Shown piece after piece: positions 1-5,832 of a stretch of 7,603 nt of DNA. Positions within the stretch are counted from its first letter, which is position 1. Each line of letters starts with the position of its first letter. Made by a program: the position numbers and the translations under genes. Below the pieces are notes generated by a model. That model saw only the letters and a program-made list of their open reading frames with translations, did no database searches and was not told the origin of the DNA. This stretch comes from Lawsonibacter sp. (GTDB lineage: Bacteria > Bacillota > Clostridia > Oscillospirales > Oscillospiraceae). The stretch is from positions 1 to 7,603 of the forward strand of contig JAHHSC010000063.1 in NCBI GenBank assembly GCA_020025455.1, written 5' to 3'.

Positions 1-647
1 TTCTTCACCGCGTCCAGCAGAACCGGATGGCCCTTATATTCCTCCACGCGCGCCAGGATGCCCAGCACGAAGTCCTCCGGACCGAAGCCATAGGCGGCCC
101 GGGCCTCTTCCCGCTCCTGGGCCGTGGGCTGCGGCATGGGCTCCACGCCGTTTTGCATCTCGTAGATGCGCGCGTCCGCAATGCCGGAGGCACGCAGAAT
201 TTTCCGTCCGGAGGGCCCCACGGCGATGACACCATCGGACAGCAGCCGGTCCATCGCGCCCACCAGAAGCCGGCCGGGTACGGTGGCCTTCAGACCCGTG
301 GCGGCAAAGGCACAGTGCTTGGTATAGATGACCTTGCGTTTCTCCATGCGGGCAGCGATGCGCCCCACCAGCGAGCCATGGGTGTGAACAAGCTGGGGGT
401 CGATCTGCCGGATCAGCCTGCGCAGAGGCTTCAGTGCCGCCCAGTCCATGGACTTGTCCGCCATGGCATTGATCTCGTAGAGATCCACCCCATGGATCTC
501 CCGGATTCGCTCCACCAGAGCACTGCCCCGGGGCACCACCACGGAAATCTGGAACCGGGATTGGTCGTAGTACTTGAAATAGTTCAGCAGACTGATGCCG
601 CCGCCGCCGATGTTGGTATCGCTGATGATTTCTAACACACGGATCAT
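1..647 (-). CDS. Glycosyltransferase, GT4-like, N-terminal part (runs off the window start)
   Basis: The reading frame is open from an ATG at 647 to the window edge (215 codons seen, C-terminus missing). It begins MIRVLEIISDTNIGGGGISL, the glycine-rich opening of GT-B fold glycosyltransferases. It continues with VHTHGSLVGRIAARM (about residues 87-101), YTKHCAFA, AVGPSGRKILRASGI and NGVEP, and reaches the start of the nucleotide-sugar-binding domain with GILARVEEYKGHPVLLDAV. These are hallmarks of the GT4 (glycosyl transferases group 1) family, which moves a sugar from a nucleotide-sugar donor to a lipid-linked or polysaccharide acceptor at the cytoplasmic membrane face. The catalytic E-x7-E region would lie beyond the window, so donor and acceptor cannot be named. 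The ATG overlaps the TGA of the upstream ligase-like gene by 4 nt (ATGA), and a run of seven G lies about 7 nt upstream as a weak ribosome binding site. That implies translational coupling within an envelope-glycan operon. The family call is firm; the substrate is unknown. Confidence 0.88.
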   Translation of the reverse strand, partial: MIRVLEIISDTNIGGGGISLLNYFKYYDQSRFQISVVVPRGSALVERIREIHGVDLYEINAMADKSMDWAALKPLRRLIRQIDPQLVHTHGSLVGRIAARMEKRKVIYTKHCAFAATGLKATVPGRLLVGAMDRLLSDGVIAVGPSGRKILRASGIADARIYEMQNGVEPMPQPTAQEREEARAAYGFGPEDFVLGILARVEEYKGHPVLLDAVK

Positions 648-2083
648 GTGCGATCCCCCCCATCTGATACCGACTTACACCAGGCCGCACCCAGGCCCAG
701 CACAGCCCAGAACACCAGGGTCATGCGGTGGTTATAGAAGGTAAAATCGGTCATGCCCTGGGCCAGAAAACCCAGCACGCCGCTCAGAGCGGCGATGGGA
801 AAGACGCGCTCCCGCCAATTTTTATTTTTGGAGACGGCGGTGCATACCTGTCGGCCAAAGGCAAAGATGATAAGCAGGAACAGGATCAGGGCCAGGATAC
901 CGCCGTCACACACCAGCTGCAAAAACAGGTTGTGGGAGTGCTGGGCATTGGCGGCGTTGTAGCTGTACGCCGGGTAGACCTGGTTGAAGGCGGCGGTGCC
1001 GGGTCCAATGCCGCACACCCAGTAATCCTTCAGCATGGCCAGCGTGCCCATCCAGATGGCCACACGGTAAGAGGTGGAGCTGTCCTTCATGTCGCCGATG
1101 CTGCTGAACCGGCTGGTGATGGTGTCCGGCAGCGCAAACCACAAGAGGACCAGGGCCACAGGGGCCAGCATAATGAGGGCCGGCTTCATCATCACCACAA
1201 AGACGGCACCGGCAATGAGGGCACCCAGCCAGCCGCCCCGGGAGAAGGTGAGCAGCAGCGCCACGGTGATGACCCCGCAGCAGAAGAACCACAGCAGCCG
1301 CTTGCCCCAGTTTTTGGCGGTGAGCAGCAGCGCCCCCGCCAGCGGCAGCACCAGCACCAGGTACTCGGCCAGCACGTTGGGGTTCTGGAGGGTGCTGTAA
1401 ATTCTGGTCTTGATGGAGGAGAACATATCCTCGTCCACCCAGGACTCGGCACCGGACACGCCGAACACATACTGGCAAATTCCGATCAGCGCCACGACAG
1501 AGGCACCCAGCACCAGCAGAGCGGTGAACCGCTCCAGCTGGCGGCGGGTGGCAAGGCCGTTCTCGGTGACCAAAGCAAAGCCGGTGAACAGCAGAAACAG
1601 CATACCGGGCTTCAGACTCTCCCCAGGGGTCACCGACATGACGGTGGCCAGCAGGTAGGTGAGCAGGAAGAAGAGGATATACTTATTCATGGGGGAGAAG
1701 GTCAGCTCCCGCTCCCGCCGTGCCACCAGCACCAGGGCCAGCGAACCGAACGCCACCACGACCATACCAAGGGTGAGCATCGTGGGCACCAGAGCCGCCA
1801 GTGCGGTCGCCGCTGCACACCAGAACCAGGGCGCAAAAAACACGCTGCCCCCGAAAAGTCGTTCCAAGTTCAGCTTATCGTAGAGCCAGCACAGCCCGCC
1901 CCGGAGCTTACTCCAGAGCCAGAAGAACACACTGCTCTCAGAGGCCGCCTTCCGCCACTGTGCCGGGTGGAGGAACCAGTGAACCACGGCACTGCGCTGC
2001 CACTGGCCCCCGAACCAGGCGCTCAGTGCAGCAAAAAACCGCCACAGCAGGCTCCCCTCTAAAATCTGTTTCATTTGTTCCAT
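644..2083 (-). CDS. O-antigen ligase / Wzy polymerase family membrane protein
   Basis: This is a 479-residue polytopic membrane protein with about ten or more hydrophobic segments, starting after an amphipathic N-terminal stretch (from about residue 80). It shows family marks of the O-antigen ligase/polymerase (Wzy_C, PF04932) group: RIYSTLQNPN (about 227-236), TFSRGGWLG (about 279-287), and a large loop with GIGPGTAAFNQVYPAY followed by the His-rich AQHSHNLFLQL (about 380-390). Members join or polymerise undecaprenyl-linked glycans on the outer membrane face. In a Gram-positive-type cell the product would be a capsule, exopolysaccharide or wall-linked glycan rather than LPS. I chose ATG 2083 because GAGGT sits 5 nt upstream. 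A GTG at 2095, overlapping the murJ stop (GTGA), would add four residues and cannot be excluded. The gene lies 8 nt after murJ and overlaps the downstream glycosyltransferase by 4 nt. Ligase versus polymerase cannot be decided from sequence. Confidence 0.87.
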   Translation of the reverse strand: MEQMKQILEGSLLWRFFAALSAWFGGQWQRSAVVHWFLHPAQWRKAASESSVFFWLWSKLRGGLCWLYDKLNLERLFGGSVFFAPWFWCAAATALAALVPTMLTLGMVVVAFGSLALVLVARRERELTFSPMNKYILFFLLTYLLATVMSVTPGESLKPGMLFLLFTGFALVTENGLATRRQLERFTALLVLGASVVALIGICQYVFGVSGAESWVDEDMFSSIKTRIYSTLQNPNVLAEYLVLVLPLAGALLLTAKNWGKRLLWFFCCGVITVALLLTFSRGGWLGALIAGAVFVVMMKPALIMLAPVALVLLWFALPDTITSRFSSIGDMKDSSTSYRVAIWMGTLAMLKDYWVCGIGPGTAAFNQVYPAYSYNAANAQHSHNLFLQLVCDGGILALILFLLIIFAFGRQVCTAVSKNKNWRERVFPIAALSGVLGFLAQGMTDFTFYNHRMTLVFWAVLGLGAAWCKSVSDGGDRT

Positions 2084-2091
2084 TCTAGACC

Positions 2092-3645
2092 TCACTTTCC
2101 AGGTTTCAGGATACGCAGCGTCAGTCTGGCCTCGGGGACCCCCAGCGCCAGCACCAGCACGAAGTAGACCACAGCGCCGGCCAGGGCACTGCCGCCCAGA
2201 CAGATCAGCTCACCCAGCTTACCCACGGGCACAGCACCGGCCAGCAGGTTCAAAACGGTGCCGGCACACAGGCCCATCACAAGGGCGGCGATCAGCATTT
2301 TCAACAAGTCCGCCACCGTCTTTTTGTCCAGGATGCCCTCGCCGCGCACTTCCATAGGCAGCATCAAAATCAGCGCGTACACGGTGGAGGAGACCGCCGA
2401 AGCCACGGCCAGACCGGCAACCTCAAACCGCTCCACCAGCACCATACACAGCAGCAGATTGACCAGAATGGACAGACCGCCCGCAATCAGCGGGGTCTTT
2501 CCGTCCTGCTTTGCAAAGTAGGCACGGCTGACGATGTTCTGCACCGCGTAGCCCGCCATGCCCAGGGACAGCCACATGAGGGCCGTGGAGGTGATGTGGG
2601 TGGAGAAGGCGTCAAACTCACCGCCGCCGTACACAAAGGAGATCAGCGGCCTTGCCACCACCATAAGGCCGATGGACATGGGCAGCACAAAGAACAGGCT
2701 GCTGTGTACCGTCTGGCGCAGGGTGTCCCGGAAGTCCCCCTCCTTCCCGCCTGCGGTGAGCCGGGACAGTTTGGGGAAAATGACGTTGGTGATCGACAGG
2801 ATAAAGGTGCCCGTAATAACCAGGTAGAGGTTGTTGGAATACTCCAGGGCGGCTACGCCGCCGCCATCATAGAGCCGGGAGCCGAACCGGGAGTTGATGA
2901 CCAAATTGATGGGCTGTACCCAGGTGGAGACCATGACCGGCCCCATAAGGGCAAACACCTTCTTCATGCCCTCCGACCGGAAGGGAAGGCTGGGCTCGTA
3001 GTGGTAGCCCAGGCGGTGCAGGGGCGGCAGCTGAATGAGACCCTGGAGCAGCCAGCCCAAGAGGTAGGCCGTCGCCAGACCGTAAATGCCCAGCTTTTTG
3101 TCCAAAAACAGGAAATAGACCACAATGATCAGGTTGGAGGCCGTGGACATCAGGGCCGGTGCGGTAAAGTGGTCCTGTGCCTGAAGCACGCCCACCAGGG
3201 AGAAGGCCAGGCCGGAAAAGAGCACCGTCGGGAACATCAGTCGGGTGAGGGACACCGCCAGGGCCGTGGTCTGTGTATCCTGGTAGTCAGAAAACAGCGC
3301 CACCAGCGGCTGGGGGAACAGCATCCCCAGACCGGTGAGAATTGCGGTCAGCAGCAGGATGATGGAGATGAAGCCGCCAGCGAAGCGGAAGGCCTCCTTC
3401 TTCCCTTTTTTCTCCAGATACTCACTGAATACAGGGATAAAGCAGCCTGCAATGGCCGAGGCAAATACCGCGTCAAAAAAGACGCGGGGGATGCGGCTTG
3501 CCGTCAGGAAGGCGTTGGCCTCCATACCCACATTGTAGTGGGTGGCCAGCAGACGGTCCCGATATAAGCCCAGCACCTTGCCCAAAAGGGTAATCATCAT
3601 CACCCAGCTGATGGTTTTTGCGGCATTGTTCCGCTCGTTTTCCAC
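2092..3645 (-). CDS. murJ: MurJ family lipid II flippase (MOP superfamily)
   Basis: This 517-residue protein is almost wholly hydrophobic, with roughly 14 membrane segments, matching the usual MurJ length of about 510. MurJ flips lipid II, the undecaprenyl-linked peptidoglycan precursor, across the cytoplasmic membrane. The N-terminus has the family pattern LGKVLGLYRDRLLATHYNVG (about 21-40), then ANAFLTASRIPRVFF and GCFIPVFSEYLEKKGKK. The middle holds the RFGSRL stretch, and the fold repeats in the second half (GMAGYAVQNIVSRAYFAKQD). The start is GTG at 3645, with GGGGGA about 8 nt upstream; no in-frame ATG exists further up. Odd points: the Asp of the usual T-D-A-F motif is Asn here (residue 44), and the paired arginines known from E. 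coli MurJ after the I-P motif are absent, as I recall for many Gram-positive homologues. Because it leads a glycan operon, it might flip a polysaccharide repeat unit instead (Wzx-like role). Family certain, substrate less so. Confidence 0.9.
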   Translation of the reverse strand: MENERNNAAKTISWVMMITLLGKVLGLYRDRLLATHYNVGMEANAFLTASRIPRVFFDAVFASAIAGCFIPVFSEYLEKKGKKEAFRFAGGFISIILLLTAILTGLGMLFPQPLVALFSDYQDTQTTALAVSLTRLMFPTVLFSGLAFSLVGVLQAQDHFTAPALMSTASNLIIVVYFLFLDKKLGIYGLATAYLLGWLLQGLIQLPPLHRLGYHYEPSLPFRSEGMKKVFALMGPVMVSTWVQPINLVINSRFGSRLYDGGGVAALEYSNNLYLVITGTFILSITNVIFPKLSRLTAGGKEGDFRDTLRQTVHSSLFFVLPMSIGLMVVARPLISFVYGGGEFDAFSTHITSTALMWLSLGMAGYAVQNIVSRAYFAKQDGKTPLIAGGLSILVNLLLCMVLVERFEVAGLAVASAVSSTVYALILMLPMEVRGEGILDKKTVADLLKMLIAALVMGLCAGTVLNLLAGAVPVGKLGELICLGGSALAGAVVYFVLVLALGVPEARLTLRILKPGK

Positions 3646-3685
3646 AGGTCTTTTCCCCCATTCTAATCGTTCACAGTAACGCTTT

Positions 3686-3714
3686 ATTTTACACCAAAGG
3701 TCTTTTCATTTCAA
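3686..3714 (-). promoter_or_regulatory. Sigma-A-type promoter for the murJ operon
   Basis: Read on the minus strand, TTGAAA (3714-3709) and TAAAAT (3691-3686) are separated by exactly 17 bp. Each hexamer differs from consensus at one base. Transcription would begin near 3679, giving a leader of about 34 nt before the GTG of murJ. Position, spacing and direction all fit; no experimental support is available. Confidence 0.7.
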
Positions 3715-3780
3715 CTGGACAATTTCACAGCTTTCCAGTCCCTCCTTCGGCTTTTCTTCCCCTTTTCCGGGCTTTCAGTC

Positions 3781-3809
3781 TTTACAGCGGATGGGATTCG
3801 TTGTATGAT
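3781..3809 (+). promoter_or_regulatory. Sigma-A-type promoter for rimI-tsaD
   Basis: TTTACA (3781-3786) and TATGAT (3804-3809) are separated by 17 bp, each one base from consensus. The predicted start near 3816 leaves a leader of about 55 nt that includes the AGGAG ribosome binding site at 3859-3863. A perfect TATAAT at 3851-3856 is closer to the gene but would start transcription on top of that ribosome binding site, so I prefer this pair. About 65 bp separate it from the opposing murJ promoter. Confidence 0.62.
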
Positions 3810-3870
3810 GTTCTCCACGGACCCTGTCCGCCTGATTTGATCCATTACCATATAATATAGGAGTTTTGAT

Positions 3871-4323
3871 ATGTACTACGAGATCGTCCCCATGGACCGC
3901 AGCCACGTTCCTCAGGTGGCCGCTCTGGAGAAGGAGTGCTTCTCCACCCCCTGGTCTGAGGCCTCGCTGGAGGAGGTCCTGTTCGACCCTCAGGCCAGCT
4001 TCATTGTGGCCGAAGCAGAGGACGGCTGTATTCTGGGCTACGCCGGCCTCCACGTCATTGTGGACGAGGGCTACATCGACAACATCGCGGTGGAGGCGGA
4101 CGCCCGGGGCCACGGGGTGGGCTCTGCCCTGCTGGACGTGTTCTGCCGCTTTGGTCAGGCCAACCTGGCCTTTCTCACCCTTGAGGTGCGCCAGTCCAAC
4201 GAGGCCGCCATCGGCCTCTACCAGAAGTACGGCTTTGAAGAGGTGGGCCGCCGGAAGGACTACTACCAGCACCCCAAGGAAGATGCCCTGCTCATGACCC
4301 GCAGGTTCCTCGCGTTGGACTGA
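3871..4323 (+). CDS. rimI: Ribosomal protein S18-alanine N-acetyltransferase RimI
   Basis: A 150-residue GNAT-fold protein, the usual RimI length. RimI moves the acetyl group of acetyl-CoA to the N-terminal alanine of ribosomal protein S18. The acetyl-CoA-binding motif A is ARGHGVGSALL (residues 78-88), preceded by the beta strand YIDNIAVEADARG. The RimI signature LEVRQSNEAAIGLYQKYGF spans 104-122; it contains the Glu (E105) and Tyr (Y117) that correspond to the catalytic pair described for this family. The ATG has AGGAG 7 nt upstream. It is followed after 16 nt by tsaD, a very common pairing in bacteria. In many Firmicutes tsaE and tsaB precede rimI; here they are absent and the gene directly follows a divergent promoter region. 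A GNAT acting on another protein is possible, but the tsaD neighbour argues for RimI. Confidence 0.92.
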   Translation: MYYEIVPMDRSHVPQVAALEKECFSTPWSEASLEEVLFDPQASFIVAEAEDGCILGYAGLHVIVDEGYIDNIAVEADARGHGVGSALLDVFCRFGQANLAFLTLEVRQSNEAAIGLYQKYGFEEVGRRKDYYQHPKEDALLMTRRFLALD

Positions 4324-4339
4324 CAGGAGGCGGAATGAT

Positions 4340-5350
4340 ATGAACATTTTAGCCATCGAGTCCTCCTGCGACGAGACCGCCGCCGCCGTCGTCCGGGACG
4401 GCCGCACCGTTCTCTCGAACTGTGTGAACTCCCAAATCGAAATGCACACCATCTACGGGGGTGTGGTGCCTGAAATCGCCTCGCGGAAGCATATTGAGGC
4501 GGTCACCGCCCTGGCCGACCAGGCTCTGGTAGACGCGGGCCTCACCCGGTCCGATCTGGACGCTGTGGCGGTCACCTACGCCCCCGGCCTCATCGGTGCG
4601 GTATTGGTGGGGGTCAACTTTGCCAAGGGCGCGGCAGCCGGTCTGGGGCTCCCCCTGATCCCCGTCCACCACGTCCGCGGTCACATCGCCGCAAACTACA
4701 TCACCCACCCCGAGCTGAAGCCCCCCTTTGTCTGTCTGTGCGTCTCCGGCGGCACCACCGCCATCGTGGACGTGCGGTCCTACACCGAAATGGAGGTGCT
4801 GGGCAGCACCCGGGACGATGCCGCCGGTGAATGCTTTGACAAGGTGGCCCGCGTACTGGGCATTGGCTACCCCGGCGGTGGCCCCATGGACCGGCTTGCC
4901 AAAGACGGCGACGACACCAAATACGAGCTGCCCCGGGCCCACGTTCAGGGCCACGACCTGGACATGTCCTTCTCCGGTCTGAAAACCGCCAGTCTGAACC
5001 TGATCCACAACGCCCAGCAAAAGGGCGAGGAGCTGGATCTGCCCTCCTTTGCCGCCAGCTTCGGCCGGGCGGTCAGCGAATCTCTGGTCCCCCGCGTCAT
5101 GGCGGCTGCCCGTCAGAAGGGCTATGGTCAGGTGGCAGTGGCAGGCGGCGTGGCCGCCAACAGCCGCATCCGGGCCGACCTCCAGGCCGCCTGTGCACAG
5201 AGCGGCCTGAAGCTCTTCCTGCCGGAGCTTAAATACTGCGGAGACAACGGCGCCATGATCGGCTGCCAGGGCTACTATGAGTACCTGGCCGGTCACACCG
5301 CCGGTCCCGACCTGAACGCCTACGCCACCCGAGACATCTCCCTGGGCTGA
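4340..5350 (+). CDS. tsaD: tRNA N6-adenosine threonylcarbamoyltransferase TsaD
   Basis: A full-length 336-residue TsaD (Kae1/Qri7/YgjD family, ASKHA fold). With TsaB and TsaE it transfers the threonylcarbamoyl group from threonylcarbamoyl-AMP to A37 of ANN-decoding tRNAs, forming t6A in the cytoplasm. Visible marks are the opening ILAIESSCDETAAAVV (3-18), GGVVPEIASRKH (40-51), the metal-binding H111 and H115 in VHHVRGHIAANY, the phosphate-binding VSGGTT (135-140), GECFDKVARVLGIGYPGG (163-180), FSGLKTA (211-217), VAGGVAANSRIR (267-278), and the third metal ligand, D302, in CGDNGAMIG. AGGAGG lies 9 nt before the ATG. An ATG 5 nt earlier is followed at once by a stop and is not the start. It is co-transcribed with rimI and ended by the hairpin at 5365-5397. 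The tsaB and tsaE partners must be encoded elsewhere. Confidence 0.97.
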   Translation: MNILAIESSCDETAAAVVRDGRTVLSNCVNSQIEMHTIYGGVVPEIASRKHIEAVTALADQALVDAGLTRSDLDAVAVTYAPGLIGAVLVGVNFAKGAAAGLGLPLIPVHHVRGHIAANYITHPELKPPFVCLCVSGGTTAIVDVRSYTEMEVLGSTRDDAAGECFDKVARVLGIGYPGGGPMDRLAKDGDDTKYELPRAHVQGHDLDMSFSGLKTASLNLIHNAQQKGEELDLPSFAASFGRAVSESLVPRVMAAARQKGYGQVAVAGGVAANSRIRADLQAACAQSGLKLFLPELKYCGDNGAMIGCQGYYEYLAGHTAGPDLNAYATRDISLG

Positions 5351-5364
5351 CCCAAGTATTCCAC

Positions 5365-5397
5365 ATCCCCGGAGTAATACTCCGGGGATTTATTTTT
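5365..5397 (+). terminator. Intrinsic terminator after tsaD
   Basis: A perfect 11-bp stem, ATCCCCGGAGT (5365-5375) with ACTCCGGGGAT (5379-5389), closes a 3-nt AAT loop and is followed by TTATTTTT. It lies 14 nt after the tsaD stop and separates the rimI-tsaD unit from the infC promoter region. Confidence 0.9.
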
Positions 5398-5640
5398 CCT
5401 TGTGTATGTGTTATGTAACCTTTTATTTTACCAGCTTCGACGTTCTTCGACCCATTCTCCTTCAAAATATCCTTATTTTCCTGTGCTTTTCTGGCAGTTA
5501 TGCACTTATCTGTGGATAACCGTGTGGAAAGTGTGTATAACTTTTTGTACTAACCCATTTTCTCGCTTCACTTATGTCACCTATTGGATCGGTTCTTAAA
5601 GATGAAATTCTTGGCAAGGCCCGTTTTTTCCAATTTACCC
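5398..5640. other. Gene-free AT-rich spacer between tsaD and infC
   Basis: Base composition drops sharply compared with the GC-rich genes on either side. No frame has a ribosome binding site with a plausible protein. The stretch holds two copies of CTTCGAC (5435-5441 and 5445-5451) exactly 10 bp apart, a cluster of DnaA-box-like sequences (5496-5542, listed separately), and a T-rich run (5624-5637) just upstream of the infC promoter that could act as an UP element. Confidence 0.6.
5496..5542. promoter_or_regulatory. Cluster of DnaA-box-like sequences
   Basis: Within 47 bp there are two exact matches to the DnaA-box consensus TTATNCACA on the minus strand: TTATCCACA at 5519-5511 and TTATACACA at 5540-5532. 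Between them is a weaker one, CTTTCCACA at 5531-5523. On the plus strand TTATGCACT at 5498-5506 matches at all but the last position. The outer elements form a 10-bp inverted repeat (AGTTATGCAC at 5496-5505 against GTGTATAACT at 5533-5542, one mismatch). The two exact boxes are 21 bp apart, about two helical turns, so they face the same side of the DNA. No dnaA or other replication gene is nearby, so this is not shown to be an origin. A DnaA titration or regulatory site is the likeliest reading. Confidence 0.5.
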
Positions 5641-5669
5641 TTGACAGCGCAGGACTTCTATGCTAAAAT
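5641..5669 (+). promoter_or_regulatory. Strong sigma-A promoter of infC-rpmI-rplT
   Basis: A perfect -35 TTGACA (5641-5646), a 17-bp spacer and TAAAAT (5664-5669), preceded directly by TGC, which is an extended -10 element. A T-rich stretch lies just upstream. This is the strongest promoter in the window, as expected for a ribosomal-protein operon. Transcription should begin near 5676, leaving a leader of about 157 nt before infC. Confidence 0.9.
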
Positions 5670-5776
5670 ACCCGAGTACAAGAAAGCAGGCACGGTTCCC
5701 CGTCCTCACCCCAAGCACTTGCGAAAGGGTCAACATGGATAAGGTACCGCCGAGCAATCGGCGTTATTTTGCTGTG

Positions 5777-5811
5777 ATACGGGAGCCTGTCGGCTGCCGT
5801 ATTTTTATTTT
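5777..5811 (+). terminator. Attenuator terminator in the infC leader
   Basis: ATACGG (5777-5782) pairs with CCGTAT (5797-5802), then after a G-G mismatch AGCC (5784-5787) pairs with GGCT (5792-5795) around a TGTC loop. TTTTTATTTT follows. It ends 22 nt before the infC start and 8 nt before its ribosome binding site, so it must be read through for the operon to be expressed. That marks it as a conditional terminator. Confidence 0.83.
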
Positions 5812-5818
5812 AACAATT

Positions 5819-5824
5819 GGAGGT
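5819..5824 (+). promoter_or_regulatory. Ribosome binding site that fixes the infC AUC start
   Basis: GGAGGT lies 8 nt before the ATC at 5833-5835. No ATG, GTG or TTG in the infC frame occurs at a suitable distance, so this site places initiation at the ATC. Confidence 0.88.
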
Positions 5825-5832
5825 GCTTTCCC

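Larger units (their letters stand above)
5676..5832 (+). promoter_or_regulatory. infC leader with attenuator, probably an L20-type leader
   Basis: The roughly 157-nt leader contains several helices that cannot all form together. CGGTTCC (5693-5699) can pair with GGTACCG (5743-5749, one mismatch), enclosing ACCC (5708-5711) paired with GGGT (5727-5730). CGCCGA (5748-5753) and TCGGCG (5758-5763) close a GCAA tetraloop. The last hairpin (5777-5802) is an intrinsic terminator. GGTTCCCCGT (5694-5703) is also complementary to the terminator's 5' arm ACGGGAGCC (5779-5787), with one bulge and one G-U pair, so it can serve as an antiterminator. In Bacillus the infC-rpmI-rplT leader is bound by ribosomal protein L20, which promotes termination. 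Gene order and layout here match that system, but I cannot confirm the L20-binding motif by eye. Confidence 0.72.

Noticed and set aside
655..661. Run of seven C (G on the coding strand) near the end of the ligase-like gene, as a possible phase-variable tract
   Set aside because: Slippage would change only the last few residues, and seven bases is short for phase variation. It more likely serves as the weak ribosome binding site of the glycosyltransferase gene.
27..690. Long open frames on the plus strand (27-635) and in another minus frame (34-690)
   Set aside because: They are Gly/His/Arg-rich shadows of the GC-rich glycosyltransferase frame, which alone shows family motifs and the ATGA junction.
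728..3567. Long plus-strand open frames (728-2062 and 2596-3567) opposite the ligase-like gene and murJ
   Set aside because: Their translations are rich in Gln, His and Gly with no domain pattern, as expected for the antisense of hydrophobic GC-rich genes, and they lack ribosome binding sites.
3851..3856. Perfect TATAAT just upstream of rimI
   Set aside because: Transcription would begin at about 3863, on the AGGAG ribosome binding site, and no -35 element lies 16-18 bp upstream. The pair at 3781-3809 fits better.
4349..5296. 315-codon minus-strand open frame opposite tsaD
   Set aside because: tsaD on the plus strand is unmistakable; the antisense frame is a composition effect.
5402..5599. 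65-codon plus-strand frame in the tsaD-infC spacer
   Set aside because: No ribosome binding site, unusual Trp/Tyr/Cys-rich composition and no family resemblance; it is read through AT-rich spacer DNA.
5496..5640. Possible replication origin
   Set aside because: There is a DnaA-box cluster, but no dnaA, dnaN or other replication gene, no clear unwinding element, and the flanking genes are not typical of oriC.
5602..5742. 46-codon plus-strand frame beginning MKFLARPVFS
   Set aside because: It has no real ribosome binding site and runs across the -35, -10 and leader helices of the infC promoter region.
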